44,000 nt of DNA, taken from contig JAKSOD010000009.1 of assembly GCA_024405755.1 (NCBI GenBank), forward strand, positions 1 through 44,000. The letters run 5' to 3'. Within the stretch, counting starts at the first letter, position 1; each line of letters begins with the position of its first letter. The stretch comes from Clostridia bacterium. GTDB lineage: Bacteria > Bacillota > Clostridia > Oscillospirales > CAG-272. Position numbers and translations under genes: made by a program. The notes below the pieces were generated by a model. That model worked only from the letters and a program-made list of their open reading frames with translations. It did no database searches and was not told the DNA's origin. Below, piece after piece: positions 1 through 8,616 of this stretch.

Positions 1-51
1 TGCGGCCTCTACCACCCCAAGGTAGCGCGCTACCAACTGCGCCACACCCAG
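1..51 (-). tRNA. tRNA-Pro (GGG), 3' part cut off by the window edge
   Basis: On the minus strand the 5' end falls at about position 51. A D-arm with GCGC stem halves and a CTACC/GGTAG anticodon stem around the 7-base loop TTGGGGT can be read, so the anticodon is GGG and the amino acid proline. The T-arm and the 3' acceptor strand lie outside the window. The acceptor 5' strand reads CTGGGTG. Confidence 0.85.
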
Positions 52-354
52 ATTTTTTTGCTCGGCTTTTTCCCTTCCCGAACACTTCGGTATTATATCA
101 CATTTGTATTTGAAAGTCAAGTGGTATTTCTAAAAAATTGTATTTTTATTTCCAAAAAAATTGTTTTTTATTTTATTGTGAATTCCCAAAGTAAATTCCA
201 CAGTGGTTTTAAGCCTTGGAATCAACTCTTTTTTATAAAATACACAATTTTATGTTTAACTTGAAATAATCTATTGACTTTTCTTTTATTTTTGGTATAA
301 TGATATTACACTAATGGGATTTTTCCCAAATTTTTATGAAATGAGGACTCTATC
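52..354. other. AT-rich intergenic stretch
   Basis: About 300 bases, very AT-rich with many A and T runs. I see no supported gene: the open frame at 58-264 has no ribosome binding site and a low-complexity Phe/Ile-rich translation. The only recognisable signal is the promoter of the following surface-protein gene. Confidence 0.7.
274..301 (+). promoter_or_regulatory. sigma-A-type promoter of the surface protein gene
   Basis: TTGACT at 274-279 and TATAAT at 296-301 are separated by 16 bases. The first downstream gene starts at 355 behind a GAGGA ribosome binding site at 343-347. Confidence 0.8.
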
Positions 355-1791
355 ATGCGCAAGTCGATTCCCATCGCTCTCTGCATTATGATGATTGCTT
401 CTCTCCTCTGCTTCGGTGCTTCCGCCGCTGAGGGTACTGCTATCACTGATGCCGCCGGTTTCGCAGCAATGGCTGCTGACGGGACCTACTATCTGGATGC
501 CGATATTACTATCGACACAACCTATCCCACCGCCTTTACCGGTAATTTTGACGGTAACGGTCACACCATCACCACTTCCGTTCCGCTCTTCGCTGAAGTC
601 GGTGGCGGTTCTTTTAAAAACCTGACTATCGCCGGTTCAATCACTGTCACCGGTTCTTCCACTTTCGCTGCCGGTCTTGCACTCCGCGTTACAAAAGACA
701 CTACGACTTCTTTTGAAAACATCACCAACAAGGCTTCCATCACTGCAGAATACCGCGCAGGCGGTATCGTTGCTCAGATCAATGCCTCTGCGAACGCTGA
801 AGCTGCAACCAAGACTTCCTTCATCAACTGCACCAACCAAGGCAACATTAAAGGCTCCGGTATGGTCGGCGGTATCGTCGGTTATTCCCAGGGTGCTTTC
901 GATTCCTTCTCCAAATGCGTAAACAAGGGTAAGATCACTGATGTCTCAGGTGTTGCAGGCGGCATTATCGGTCGTACTGCCGGTGATATCGGTAAGAACA
1001 CCGACAAGGAACTCGGCGTAAAAACATTTACTGCTGATTTCACCGACTGCATCAACGAGGGTGCCATATCCGGTACATCCAACGTCGGCGGTATCATTGG
1101 TCTGCTCCGCGCCACCAAGGGCACTTTCACAAAATGCACCAACAAAGGTGCCGTTTCCAGCACCGCAAATGACGCTGCCGGTATCGTCGGTCATGTCGGA
1201 AGCAAGGATTACTATACCACCGTTATCGTTTCCAAGTGCAACAACTACGGTGCCATCACCTTCTCCGGCGACTACTCAACCTGCGACGTCGGCTGCGCTG
1301 CCGGTATCGTCGGTTATGTTTACGGTTCCGGTGAATACGGTTATCCTTCCATCACCGGTTGCGGCAACTACGGTAAGGTTTCTTCCGGTCTGTTCGCTTC
1401 TCATTTCCTCGGATACTCCAACACTCAGAAGAACATTCTGAAAGACTGCACTGCCAATGCTGTCATTGAAGGCACCTACAAATCCATCTTCAACTGCTCC
1501 AGCATAGGTGTCAAGGACGGTACTCTTTCAGTTGCTTGCAACGTTTCCGGAATTGAACTTGCTGAGGGCGACGCTACCGAATTCTTCAGCTATGCTTACG
1601 CTGATTCCAACGCTGACAACCGTATTAAACTTGCTGACTACATGTCCCAGAATTCCGGCAACATCAAATACGCCGGTAATACTCCTATCCCCAACCCGCC
1701 CACAGGCGATTCCTTCGTCATCTATGCTATTGTTGCGATCGTCGCCGTTCTCGGAGTTGCATTCATCTCCAAGAAGAAAGTTACCGAATAA
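355..1791 (+). CDS. secreted, probably sortase-anchored protein with GLUG-like repeats
   Basis: A 478-residue surface protein. Residues 1-25 form a signal peptide (MRK, hydrophobic core, ASA cleavage region). The middle consists of about five to six tandem units of roughly 35-50 residues. They carry variants of VGGIVGYS followed by F-x-x-C-x-N-x-G-x-I, resembling GLUG-type beta-helical repeats of clostridial surface proteins. The C-terminus has NPPTGD at about 447, a hydrophobic segment and a KKK tail, the layout of a sortase signal of the NPxTG kind. GAGGA seven bases upstream supports the start. The gene is monocistronic, with its own promoter and a strong terminator. Each repeat keeps one Cys. 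The exact role (adhesion or binding) cannot be read from the sequence, and no sortase gene is in the window. Confidence 0.8.
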   Translation: MRKSIPIALCIMMIASLLCFGASAAEGTAITDAAGFAAMAADGTYYLDADITIDTTYPTAFTGNFDGNGHTITTSVPLFAEVGGGSFKNLTIAGSITVTGSSTFAAGLALRVTKDTTTSFENITNKASITAEYRAGGIVAQINASANAEAATKTSFINCTNQGNIKGSGMVGGIVGYSQGAFDSFSKCVNKGKITDVSGVAGGIIGRTAGDIGKNTDKELGVKTFTADFTDCINEGAISGTSNVGGIIGLLRATKGTFTKCTNKGAVSSTANDAAGIVGHVGSKDYYTTVIVSKCNNYGAITFSGDYSTCDVGCAAGIVGYVYGSGEYGYPSITGCGNYGKVSSGLFASHFLGYSNTQKNILKDCTANAVIEGTYKSIFNCSSIGVKDGTLSVACNVSGIELAEGDATEFFSYAYADSNADNRIKLADYMSQNSGNIKYAGNTPIPNPPTGDSFVIYAIVAIVAVLGVAFISKKKVTE

Positions 1792-1805
1792 TAATCCCAA
1801 ACAAT

Positions 1806-1848
1806 AAAAAACACGGTGTGCTGCCTTCGGCAGCACACCGTGTTTTTT
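1806..1848 (+). terminator. intrinsic terminator after the surface protein gene
   Basis: A near-perfect stem of about 20 pairs (core ACACGGTGTGCTGCC and its complement) with a three-base loop, flanked by A6 and T6. It lies just after the stop at 1791. The A/T flanks would let it work in both directions. Confidence 0.9.
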
Positions 1849-2090
1849 ATTCACAGAAGGACAGCACGCGGCTGTTCTCTTTTTAAGCGTATAACCGTAC
1901 TTCCGCTGCGAGGGTCAAGTTTTCTCGCCGTTCTCACTGTAAAAAAATCGTTTTCCATTATCGACTTTGACTTTTAACACTGACATTTACGCATAATCGG
2001 TATAACGGAAAACCCTGACCTTGAACAATTACGATTAAAATAAAATCTTCCGTAGAAGAAAAAGCGGGAAAAGCGACGGAATGATCAGCA
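1849..2090. other. intergenic region between convergent genes
   Basis: About 240 bases with no supported gene or RNA. A weak inverted pair (ACGGAA around 2052, TTCCGT on the other arm) precedes T-rich sequence on the minus strand and might help terminate the 2091-2603 gene, but I would not call it. Confidence 0.5.
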
Positions 2091-2603
2091 TCACAAATCA
2101 ATCTCGATATCCATAATCTCGCTGTTATTTACCACGTCAAGAGCTGTCTGCGCGCGTGACAAGGTTTCCGAGACTTTTTGATAGTCGGATTCAACTGCGG
2201 ATATTTCGTAATTGATATATCTGTAATCAATTATATTACTGCGGTTATATCCGCTGTTTTCACGTTCTTTCGGCAGTCTGCTTTTCATCTCCGCAAGACG
2301 TGCTTTCCTTGCGTTGAGTTGGGGAATAAAAACAAGCATCTGATCCACCGTCATGTCAAATCCGGGAACTTCGTGGGTTACGTTGAAGACGTTTATGGCG
2401 TGTTTCAAATCACGTATCTTCGCCTCAATCGCATTCTTCTCCTCGCGGACTTCCTTATAATTATACACAGGGCGCACTGCTTCAATATCCTCACCGACGG
2501 ATGCCAGAAAAGTTTCGCTCTTCTTTTCTTTTTCGGCAAGTGCGTCAAGTTTTTCGTTAAGGCTCCTGAGAAGTTTGGCTGCTTCGGCAGATGTATATTT
2601 CAT
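2091..2603 (-). CDS. DIP1984 family protein
   Basis: A soluble, charged, largely helical protein of 170 residues beginning MKYTSAEAAKLL. It matches the DIP1984 family (sometimes labelled septicolysin), whose function is not settled. The sequence has heptad-like Leu/Lys/Glu stretches at residues 1-75 and 105-150, and a typical YNRSNIIDYRYINYEI segment. I chose the ATG at 2603 over an upstream frame extension because AAGGAA lies just before it and the family begins here. It follows thrH by 13 bases, so the two are likely co-transcribed. No catalytic motif is visible. Confidence 0.75.
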   Translation of the reverse strand: MKYTSAEAAKLLRSLNEKLDALAEKEKKSETFLASVGEDIEAVRPVYNYKEVREEKNAIEAKIRDLKHAINVFNVTHEVPGFDMTVDQMLVFIPQLNARKARLAEMKSRLPKERENSGYNRSNIIDYRYINYEISAVESDYQKVSETLSRAQTALDVVNNSEIMDIEIDL

Positions 2604-2616
2604 TTCCGTTATTCCT

Positions 2617-3228
2617 TTACATAGTCTCATAAACGGCCTTCTTTATCGCCGTCAGCAGATCGTCAAAAATCTCGTATGCGGGAATCTCCGGGTTGTCCGC
2701 CTTAATCTTATCGGTACTCTTGAAGAGAAATCCGGCATAACTTGCCCGAATCATTCCGAGATCGTTATAACTGTCGCCTGAGGCTATTGTCTCGTATCCT
2801 ATGGATTGCAGTGCCTTTACGGTGGAGAGTTTCGAATTGGCTATTCTCATTTTGTAACCGGTGATTTCTCCGTTTTGTGCCACTTCGAGGGTATTGCAGA
2901 AAATGGTGGGCATGCCGAGTTTTTTCATCAAAGGAGCGGCAAACTGTGTAAATGTATCACTCAGTATTATAACCTGAGTCAGGGAACGCAGTTCGTCAAG
3001 AAATTCTTTGGCTCCCTCAAGAGGCTCGATCGTTTCTATTGTTCGTTGGATCTCGGAAAGTCCGAGTCCGTGCTCCTTCAGAATACCTATGCGCCATTTC
3101 ATAAGTTTATCGTAATCAGGCTCGTCGCGTGTGGTGCGGCGCAATTCGGGTATTCCGCTTGCCTCAGCAAAGGCGATCCATATTTCGGGGACAAGTACGC
3201 CCTCCATATCAAGACAGACTATATTCAT
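2617..3228 (-). CDS. thrH: bifunctional phosphoserine phosphatase / homoserine phosphotransferase ThrH
   Basis: A 203-residue HAD-superfamily enzyme. The N-terminus reads CLDMEGVLVPEIWIAFAE, the ThrH version of HAD motif I. LSDTF is motif II and GDSYND is motif IV. Length and order match ThrH (about 205 residues), which in pseudomonads acts as phosphoserine phosphatase and can transfer phosphate to homoserine. Known chemistry therefore ties it to serine/threonine synthesis. The ATG at 3228 is preferred because the GTG three codons upstream is part of the GAGGTG ribosome binding site. A good promoter lies upstream and the DIP1984 gene follows. Confidence 0.88.
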   Translation of the reverse strand: MNIVCLDMEGVLVPEIWIAFAEASGIPELRRTTRDEPDYDKLMKWRIGILKEHGLGLSEIQRTIETIEPLEGAKEFLDELRSLTQVIILSDTFTQFAAPLMKKLGMPTIFCNTLEVAQNGEITGYKMRIANSKLSTVKALQSIGYETIASGDSYNDLGMIRASYAGFLFKSTDKIKADNPEIPAYEIFDDLLTAIKKAVYETM

Positions 3229-3264
3229 TATTTTCACCTCGGGAATAAAATATTTTTCCTTAAT

Positions 3265-3293
3265 ATATTACCATAAAATCTCTTTCCGGTCAA
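3265..3293 (-). promoter_or_regulatory. promoter of thrH-DIP1984 operon
   Basis: On the minus strand TTGACC (3288-3293) and TAATAT (3265-3270) are separated by 17 bases, with the thrH start about 37 bases downstream of the -10 box. Confidence 0.7.
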
Positions 3294-3328
3294 GTGGTAC
3301 GGCACATTTTTAAACTTCACCGGAACAG

Positions 3329-3351
3329 AAAACTCCCGCCGCGGGAGTTTT
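3329..3351 (-). terminator. probable terminator after the SPFH gene
   Basis: Hairpin with arms AAAACTCCCG and CGGGAGTTTT and a three-base loop, lying between the SPFH gene stop (3385) and the thrH promoter. The T-tract is short, so efficiency is uncertain. Confidence 0.55.
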
Positions 3352-3384
3352 CTCCGTTGCGGCGGGAGTCGTATGCGTTATTAA

Positions 3385-4788
3385 TTATTGGATATCCTTA
3401 TCGTCGAAGGGGTCTCCGCACTCAGGGCAGAATTTGGGAGGATTATGGGGATCCTCAGGCTGCCAGCCGCACTTATCGCACATATATGTGGGAGTACCCT
3501 CGGGTTTCTTCGCTCCGCAGTTGGCACAGAATTTACCCATATTTACAGTGCCGCACTTGCAGGTCCAACCGGATTCTTCAACCGGCTTCGGACTGCCGCA
3601 CTCGTGGCAGAATTTGCCGGTCGCTGTTGCTCCGCACTTGCAGGTCCATGCTCCGGCAGGTTTTTCCTCCGGCTTCTTCGCTCCGCAGTTGGCGCAGAAC
3701 TTGCCCGTTGCAGTCGCTCCGCACGCGCATACCCAACTGTCTGCCGCCGGTGCGGCAGGCTGCTGTGCCTGCTGCTGTGCCTGTTGCTGCCCCATAGCAT
3801 ACAGGTTTCCGGCGTTCATTCCGCCTGCATTCATGCTCATTCCGAGTCCCATAAATCCCGTCATGGCTCCTGCACTGTTGCCGGCGGCGATCTTCATGGC
3901 GTCGGTCTGTGCTCCGACAACGGCGGCTGCCGCCATCGTGGGATCCTTGTACATTGCATTCTTCTGTGCCTGCTTGATCATCTCCTGATCCTCTTCGGTC
4001 AGGGTGATGGAGCTTACGGCTACCTTCTCAACTGTCAGTCCTCTGTCTCCCCAATCCTCGGCAAGAGCCGTTTTCATCGCGTTACCGAGTTCTTTATTAT
4101 GGGAGATGATCTGATTCGGTCTGATTTCAAGGGCGGACAGCTCCGCAAGAGCCGGCTGCAATGCGTTCAGAAATTCAGGTTTGATCTGAGGTACGATCTG
4201 ATCGGTGGTATATTCATCCTTGACGTTGCCCGCGATCTTGGAGTAAAATTTCAGCGGGTCGGACACGGAGAATGAATACACTCCGTTGCAGCGGAGCGAT
4301 ACATCTACGTCAAGTCCTATACGTGAGTCAACCACGCGGAAGGGCACGGGATTCGGAGTTCCGAACTTATTCCCGATTATCTCTTTCGTATTGAAATAGT
4401 ATACTCTCTGATCCTTGCCGGTGTCTCCGCCGTATGTGAATCTCTTTCCTATCGTCTTGAAGGTTTCAATAATGGCTGTTCCGAGTTTCCCTGAGAAAAG
4501 TGATGGCTCGGTCGAGGAATCCCAGGTGAATTCACCGGGTTCTGCGCAGAATTCAACGACTTTTCCCTGTTCTACAATGATCATGCACTGTCCGTCTGCA
4601 ACGGCTATGCCCGATCCGTTCGATATGATATTATCGTTTCCCTTGGTATTCGAGGATCTCGACGTGATCTGCTTTTGTCCCTTACGCATAAGTACAGTAT
4701 CCGGCAGTGATTCACAGTAGAAAAATTCCTTCCACTGATCGGCAAGTACGCCGCCTGCTGCTCCGAGTGCTGCTTGAATAAGTCCCAT
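3385..4788 (-). CDS. SPFH-domain protein with four C-terminal zinc ribbons (YdjI-like)
   Basis: A 467-residue protein. Residues 1-300 resemble the SPFH/virion-core-protein-like family that includes Bacillus YdjI, with a Gly/Ala-rich N-terminal hydrophobic segment and a KNAMYKDPTMAAAAV region. Residues 330-350 are a Gln/Ala linker. Then come four CxC-x(8-12)-CxxC ribbons at about 354-369, 383-398, 410-425 and 437-457; the first three share ATATGKFC- or MGKFCANCG-like cores. In Bacillus the relative acts at the membrane with PspA in envelope stress; a similar scaffold role here is inference. AAAGGAG and its own promoter support the start at 4788. It appears monocistronic. Confidence 0.85.
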   Translation of the reverse strand: MGLIQAALGAAGGVLADQWKEFFYCESLPDTVLMRKGQKQITSRSSNTKGNDNIISNGSGIAVADGQCMIIVEQGKVVEFCAEPGEFTWDSSTEPSLFSGKLGTAIIETFKTIGKRFTYGGDTGKDQRVYYFNTKEIIGNKFGTPNPVPFRVVDSRIGLDVDVSLRCNGVYSFSVSDPLKFYSKIAGNVKDEYTTDQIVPQIKPEFLNALQPALAELSALEIRPNQIISHNKELGNAMKTALAEDWGDRGLTVEKVAVSSITLTEEDQEMIKQAQKNAMYKDPTMAAAAVVGAQTDAMKIAAGNSAGAMTGFMGLGMSMNAGGMNAGNLYAMGQQQAQQQAQQPAAPAADSWVCACGATATGKFCANCGAKKPEEKPAGAWTCKCGATATGKFCHECGSPKPVEESGWTCKCGTVNMGKFCANCGAKKPEGTPTYMCDKCGWQPEDPHNPPKFCPECGDPFDDKDIQ

Positions 4789-4833
4789 GGTATTTGTTCT
4801 CCTTTCGGATATTTATAATTGGATTTCAAATAA

Positions 4834-4862
4834 ATAATATCACATTTTCCACACGATTACAA
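4834..4862 (-). promoter_or_regulatory. promoter of the SPFH gene
   Basis: Minus-strand TTGTAA (4857-4862), 17-base spacer, TATTAT (4834-4839). The RBS AAAGGAG follows before the ATG at 4788. Confidence 0.65.
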
Positions 4863-4907
4863 GTAATTATTTAAAAAAACCTTAATTTCCCTCTCATTAA
4901 GGATCAG

Positions 4908-4949
4908 AACACGTTTCCGCGAGCATTTTTTCGGCATACGGAACGTGTT
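4908..4949. terminator. hairpin after the SLC13-type carrier gene
   Basis: Arms AACACGTTTCCG (from 4908) and CGGAACGTGTT (to 4949) pair with one bulge around a loop of about 20 bases. It sits just after the carrier stop at 4957 on the minus strand. The better T-run (T6) is on the plus side, so as a minus-strand terminator it is imperfect. Confidence 0.5.
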
Positions 4950-4956
4950 TTTTCAA

Positions 4957-6132
4957 TTATACTGCTTTGATAAGGAACATAAATCCGAGCAGCAGGATCA
5001 GGAATGAAAAGTTGAACGCAGAGAAAATTCCGACGTAATACCCTGCTTTACCGGGATTATGCTTTACGTATTCGCGAAAAGTGATAAGACTCGCCAGAGA
5101 GGCGATCAGCGTTCCGACTCCGCCGATATTGACTCCCACGAGAAGATCTGAGTAGTTTTCCGTAAACTGAGAAAGCAGGATCGCCGACGGCACATTGCTT
5201 ATGCACTGGCAGGAAACAGCACTGAATAGGAGTGTATTTTTTTCAAGCAGTGATGAGAAAAAGTCCCGCACCGCTCCGATACGTGCCATATTTCCCGAAA
5301 ATATGAAGAAAAAGACAAACGTGAAAAGCAGCGGATAGTCAACCATCCGAAGTGCCTTGCGGTCGACGATCAGCAATACAGCGGGAATGACGATAAGACC
5401 TATCCAATAGGGTATCCCTCGAAAAACGATCGCAATGGAAAGTGCAAAAAGGCTCAGATAAAGAGCTGTTCTCCACCCGGGAAGAGTTATCTTTTCGTCA
5501 TCCAATGACAACGGCTCCGGTTTTACAAAGATAATGCAGCAAACGGTGATCAAAGCCACGGCAAACACGAAAGGCGGTGCCATGATCCCCATAAATTCAA
5601 GATTCGGTATCTCGAATCTCGTATACAGGTACAGATTCTGCGGATTCCCGAACGGTGTCAGCATACCGCCGAGATTGGCGGCAATATTCTGCATTATGAA
5701 CGTGAACGCCATATATTTTTTCTTTCCCGTCGTTGACAGCGTAAAATACCCAAGCGGCAGAAAAGTCAGAAGAGCCATGTCGTTGGCTATCAGCATTGAG
5801 CCGATAAATGTTATGTAAACGAGTGCAAGAATACTCATTCTTGCATTTTTAAACAGGATAACGACTTTACGCGCAAGCATATAAAAGAAGTTGATATTCT
5901 TTAACGCACACACTACCGCAAGCACGCAGAAAAGACACGTCAGCGTCTTATAATCGAAATATCCGGCATATTCTTTGTCAACAGGCACGAAAACCGTCGT
6001 TATCAGTGCCGCCGCAAGGGCGATCACCATTACCGCGTTCTTCTTTACGAAACTCCAGAATCCGCTCAGAACAACGTCTGACATCGGCTTCGTGCCGGAA
6101 ATTTGTGATTCACTTTCCGAATCGTTCACCAT
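4957..6132 (-). CDS. SLC13/CitM-type membrane carrier
   Basis: A 391-residue polytopic membrane protein with about 10-11 hydrophobic segments. It has the paired anion-carrier signatures of the SLC13/ArsB-NhaD-like fold: ANDMALLTFLPLG at about 116-128, LTPFGNPQNLYLY at about 158-170 and a second-half SNVPSAILLSQF near 312. The substrate (dicarboxylate, citrate, sulfate or other anion) cannot be decided. It begins 45 bases after the second PII-like gene and is the last gene of the DUF1538-PII-PII operon, which suggests its activity or the transported ion is tied to that system. RBS-like AGAGAAAAGAG precedes the ATG. Confidence 0.75.
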   Translation of the reverse strand: MVNDSESESQISGTKPMSDVVLSGFWSFVKKNAVMVIALAAALITTVFVPVDKEYAGYFDYKTLTCLFCVLAVVCALKNINFFYMLARKVVILFKNARMSILALVYITFIGSMLIANDMALLTFLPLGYFTLSTTGKKKYMAFTFIMQNIAANLGGMLTPFGNPQNLYLYTRFEIPNLEFMGIMAPPFVFAVALITVCCIIFVKPEPLSLDDEKITLPGWRTALYLSLFALSIAIVFRGIPYWIGLIVIPAVLLIVDRKALRMVDYPLLFTFVFFFIFSGNMARIGAVRDFFSSLLEKNTLLFSAVSCQCISNVPSAILLSQFTENYSDLLVGVNIGGVGTLIASLASLITFREYVKHNPGKAGYYVGIFSAFNFSFLILLLGFMFLIKAV

Positions 6133-6177
6133 GATTTTTCTCTTTTCTCTCTATTTACTCACAATTATTGTGTTGTT

Positions 6178-6528
6178 TTAATGATCATTTTCACTTTTTG
6201 ACGGCGCGGCAAGTCCGACGGTCTGATCCACGGGAACAGAAAATGCTATTCCCTGCCCCGCCGAGTCAAGTCCGACCGACTGATAGATAGAGTGAAGCAC
6301 CGCGTCTTTGATATCTGCCGGAACGAGCAAAATCACAAGATCCTTATCCGGCTGTATCGTGATATGGAAGTATGCTTCCGATTCTTTATTCGCAGTTCCG
6401 CGCGCACGCACTACCGTGCCGCCGCGTGCTCCGGCTTCCTTCGCCGCATCCATCACATTGCCGGAGTATCCTGCGTTCACGATACACATTATCATTTCGT
6501 ATTGTATTCCGCTTTTTTCAGAGGACAT
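6178..6528 (-). CDS. small PII-like protein (second of pair)
   Basis: 116 residues with a PII/GlnB-like ferredoxin fold pattern. It has a short N-terminal strand (MIMCIVNAG), a long glycine-rich loop region (GARGGTVVRARG), and a C-terminal GQGIAFSVPVDQTVGL. That last segment corresponds to the conserved GxGxIFVxPV end of PII proteins. The T-loop uridylylation tyrosine of classical GlnB is not evident. The ATG follows the stop of the first PII-like gene after one base, so translation is probably coupled. PII proteins usually bind ATP/ADP and control a membrane transporter; here the partner is most likely the DUF1538 protein (inference from gene order). Confidence 0.7.
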   Translation of the reverse strand: MSSEKSGIQYEMIMCIVNAGYSGNVMDAAKEAGARGGTVVRARGTANKESEAYFHITIQPDKDLVILLVPADIKDAVLHSIYQSVGLDSAGQGIAFSVPVDQTVGLAAPSKSENDH

Positions 6529-6529
6529 T

Positions 6530-6943
6530 TCAGTTGCTCTCCTTTACTGTCTTTCTGTTGTCGGCAAGAAAGCCGAAGATAGAAACTCCGATCACGCTCG
6601 ACATGGGTACGGTAAAGGCAATCCCTTTTCCGTCCTTTATTGTTTCAAATTTTTCTCCGATCGCCGCAAGTGCGTCGCCGGCACGGTCCTCACGTATTGC
6701 GCTGAATATGACCGCTTTGTCGGAATCCGCAAGTCCCAACAGTCCGAGCGTCTCCGCGTCGGCTGTTCCCTGACCTAACGCCACGAACTGCATATTCACA
6801 TCGAAGGACTGGATCAGATCAAGATAATAATCCGCCTTTTTTCGGTTGACTATTGTCACAAGCACCTGCAGGCGGCTCGTAAGTCCCGCTGAGAGTCCCG
6901 CAGTATCCTGCTTTTTGTACTTTGACTTGATTTTTCCGAGCAT
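6530..6943 (-). CDS. small PII-like protein (first of pair)
   Basis: 137 residues. After a basic N-terminus (KIKSKYKKQ) comes a PII-like core beginning LQVLVTIVNRKKADYYLDLIQ and ending GKGIAFTVPMSSVIGVSIFGFL, parallel to its neighbour's GQGIAFSVPV. The TGA of the DUF1538 gene and this ATG share one base (TGATG), so the two are translationally coupled. The pair is not closely identical and probably forms two distinct or hetero-oligomeric sensors. The adenylate or carboxylate ligand cannot be inferred. Confidence 0.7.
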   Translation of the reverse strand: MLGKIKSKYKKQDTAGLSAGLTSRLQVLVTIVNRKKADYYLDLIQSFDVNMQFVALGQGTADAETLGLLGLADSDKAVIFSAIREDRAGDALAAIGEKFETIKDGKGIAFTVPMSSVIGVSIFGFLADNRKTVKESN

Positions 6944-8490
6944 CAGCGGCCCTCCTTTCTCGCAGGTGCAAAATATATGATCTGTTCGTCATCCTCGGCA
7001 AGTATCCGTCTCATTGCGATCCGCTCACGCATCCACGAGGAGATCACCGCGCGGAAACCCAGCACCTGAATTGTGATAAGCGGTGTCATTGCAACCATTG
7101 CCACCACTCCGAAAGCAAGGTTCATCACTTCGCTCTCTCCGCAGAGTTTGCAGCAAACGCCTATTGCCATTGGCAATATAAAACTTGATGTCAGCGGTCC
7201 GCTTGCGACTCCGCCGGAGTCAAATGCGATAGCGGTATATATTTTAGGCACGATAATCGACAGTCCGAGTGAAATAATATATCCCGGGATCAGATAGTAT
7301 AACAGTGAAAATCCGTATATTATCCGCACCATAGATAGTCCCAGTGAGATCCCGACTCCGAGCGACAGCGCGATCAGCATTGAACGGCGCGTCACAGCAC
7401 CTCCCGTGACAGTTTCAACCTGACGGTTGAGAACGTGAACGGCAGGCTCCGCGAGAACGACGACCATGCCTATGAGAAATCCGAACAGGATCACGATCAC
7501 GGGACTGTCTCCCGCCATTTCTACGCCCATCTTAAAACCAACCGGCATAAATCCGACGGTGACGGCAGTCAGAAACACCACAAGTCCCACAAAAGTATAG
7601 CCGATCCCGACCACGATCTTCATCATTCTTCTCTTCGGAAGTTTAATAACCGTGACCTGAAGGATCAAAAACAGAACAACGATCAGCGCGAGTGCCTTCA
7701 CAACATCAAGCGCAGTTTCAAGTACTGTCGAAATGAGTCCGCCTAATATGTTTTCGGGGATCGAATAATCTGCAAGCCGGTATGTAAGTGTTCCGTCCGA
7801 AGTAAATGCAAGAAGCATGACAGCCACCATCGGGCCGACGGAACAAAGTGCGATCAGACCGAAACTGTTTTCTCCCGCATCACGTCCTCCTATCGTTGCG
7901 GCGATACCGAGTCCCAGAGCCATAATGAAAGGCACGGTGATCGGTCCCGTTGTGACTCCGCCGGAATCAAAAGCAAGAGGAATAAAATGGCTTTTTCCGC
8001 AAACGATCAGCAGCGCGCAAACAGAAAAAAGTACAAGATAAAAGAACATCAGAAGCAGGGAAAGATCACGACGGAAGACGATCTTCAACACTCCGGTCAG
8101 CAGCAGCAGTCCGACTCCCGCTCCGACGGTGAATATCAGTACCGTACCGTTCATCACCGCGCTTACCTGACCGGCAAGCACAGAAAGATCCGGTTCCGCT
8201 ACTGTTATCAGCACACCCATAAGGAAGCATACCGATAACAGAATTGCAATCTTTTTTGTCTTTGTAAGTCCGCTTCCGACAAATTCTCCCATAGGAGTCA
8301 TTGCCATATCCGCTCCGAGATTGAACAACGCAATTCCAAGTACAAGAAATACCGTGCTGATGAGAAAAACTGTAAGCTCGCGCGGTGTCAGGCTCACAAG
8401 CGGAGTAAAATATATTCCAAGCACGATAAGTGCCACGGGAAACACCGATATCAGTGCTTCTTTTAATTTTGAAAAAAGGGCTTTGCGCAT
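6943..8490 (-). CDS. DUF1538 membrane protein with internal duplication
   Basis: 515 residues, about 12-14 hydrophobic segments. The two halves are a visible tandem duplication: AEPDLSVLAGQV (about 98) is repeated as AEPAVHVLNRQV (about 347), and AFDSGGVTTGP (about 173) as AFDSGGVASGP (about 422). This is the DUF1538 family, a presumed transporter or channel without an assigned substrate. The start at 8490 has GGGAGGAAACA immediately upstream; a longer frame to 8508 has no better site. It heads an operon with two PII-like genes and an SLC13 carrier. Conserved acidic and glycine motifs inside membrane segments suggest ion passage (inference). Confidence 0.8.
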   Translation of the reverse strand: MRKALFSKLKEALISVFPVALIVLGIYFTPLVSLTPRELTVFLISTVFLVLGIALFNLGADMAMTPMGEFVGSGLTKTKKIAILLSVCFLMGVLITVAEPDLSVLAGQVSAVMNGTVLIFTVGAGVGLLLLTGVLKIVFRRDLSLLLMFFYLVLFSVCALLIVCGKSHFIPLAFDSGGVTTGPITVPFIMALGLGIAATIGGRDAGENSFGLIALCSVGPMVAVMLLAFTSDGTLTYRLADYSIPENILGGLISTVLETALDVVKALALIVVLFLILQVTVIKLPKRRMMKIVVGIGYTFVGLVVFLTAVTVGFMPVGFKMGVEMAGDSPVIVILFGFLIGMVVVLAEPAVHVLNRQVETVTGGAVTRRSMLIALSLGVGISLGLSMVRIIYGFSLLYYLIPGYIISLGLSIIVPKIYTAIAFDSGGVASGPLTSSFILPMAIGVCCKLCGESEVMNLAFGVVAMVAMTPLITIQVLGFRAVISSWMRERIAMRRILAEDDEQIIYFAPARKEGR

Positions 8491-8521
8491 TGTTTCCTCC
8501 CGGCACATATTTCTTCATATT

Positions 8522-8550
8522 ATTATATAATAATCTTTTTCCCGTGTCAA
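8522..8550 (-). promoter_or_regulatory. promoter of the DUF1538-PII operon
   Basis: Minus-strand consensus TTGACA (8545-8550), 17-base spacer, TATAAT (8522-8527). The operon's first ATG is at 8490. Confidence 0.85.
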
Positions 8551-8616
8551 GTTTGCCGATAATACATTTTCTTTTCCTCCGATAAATTTCCTTTATATCA
8601 AAATGATCCGAACGAA

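Noticed and set aside
58..264. 68-residue ORF
   Set aside because: AT-rich intergenic translation without ribosome binding site or recognisable pattern.
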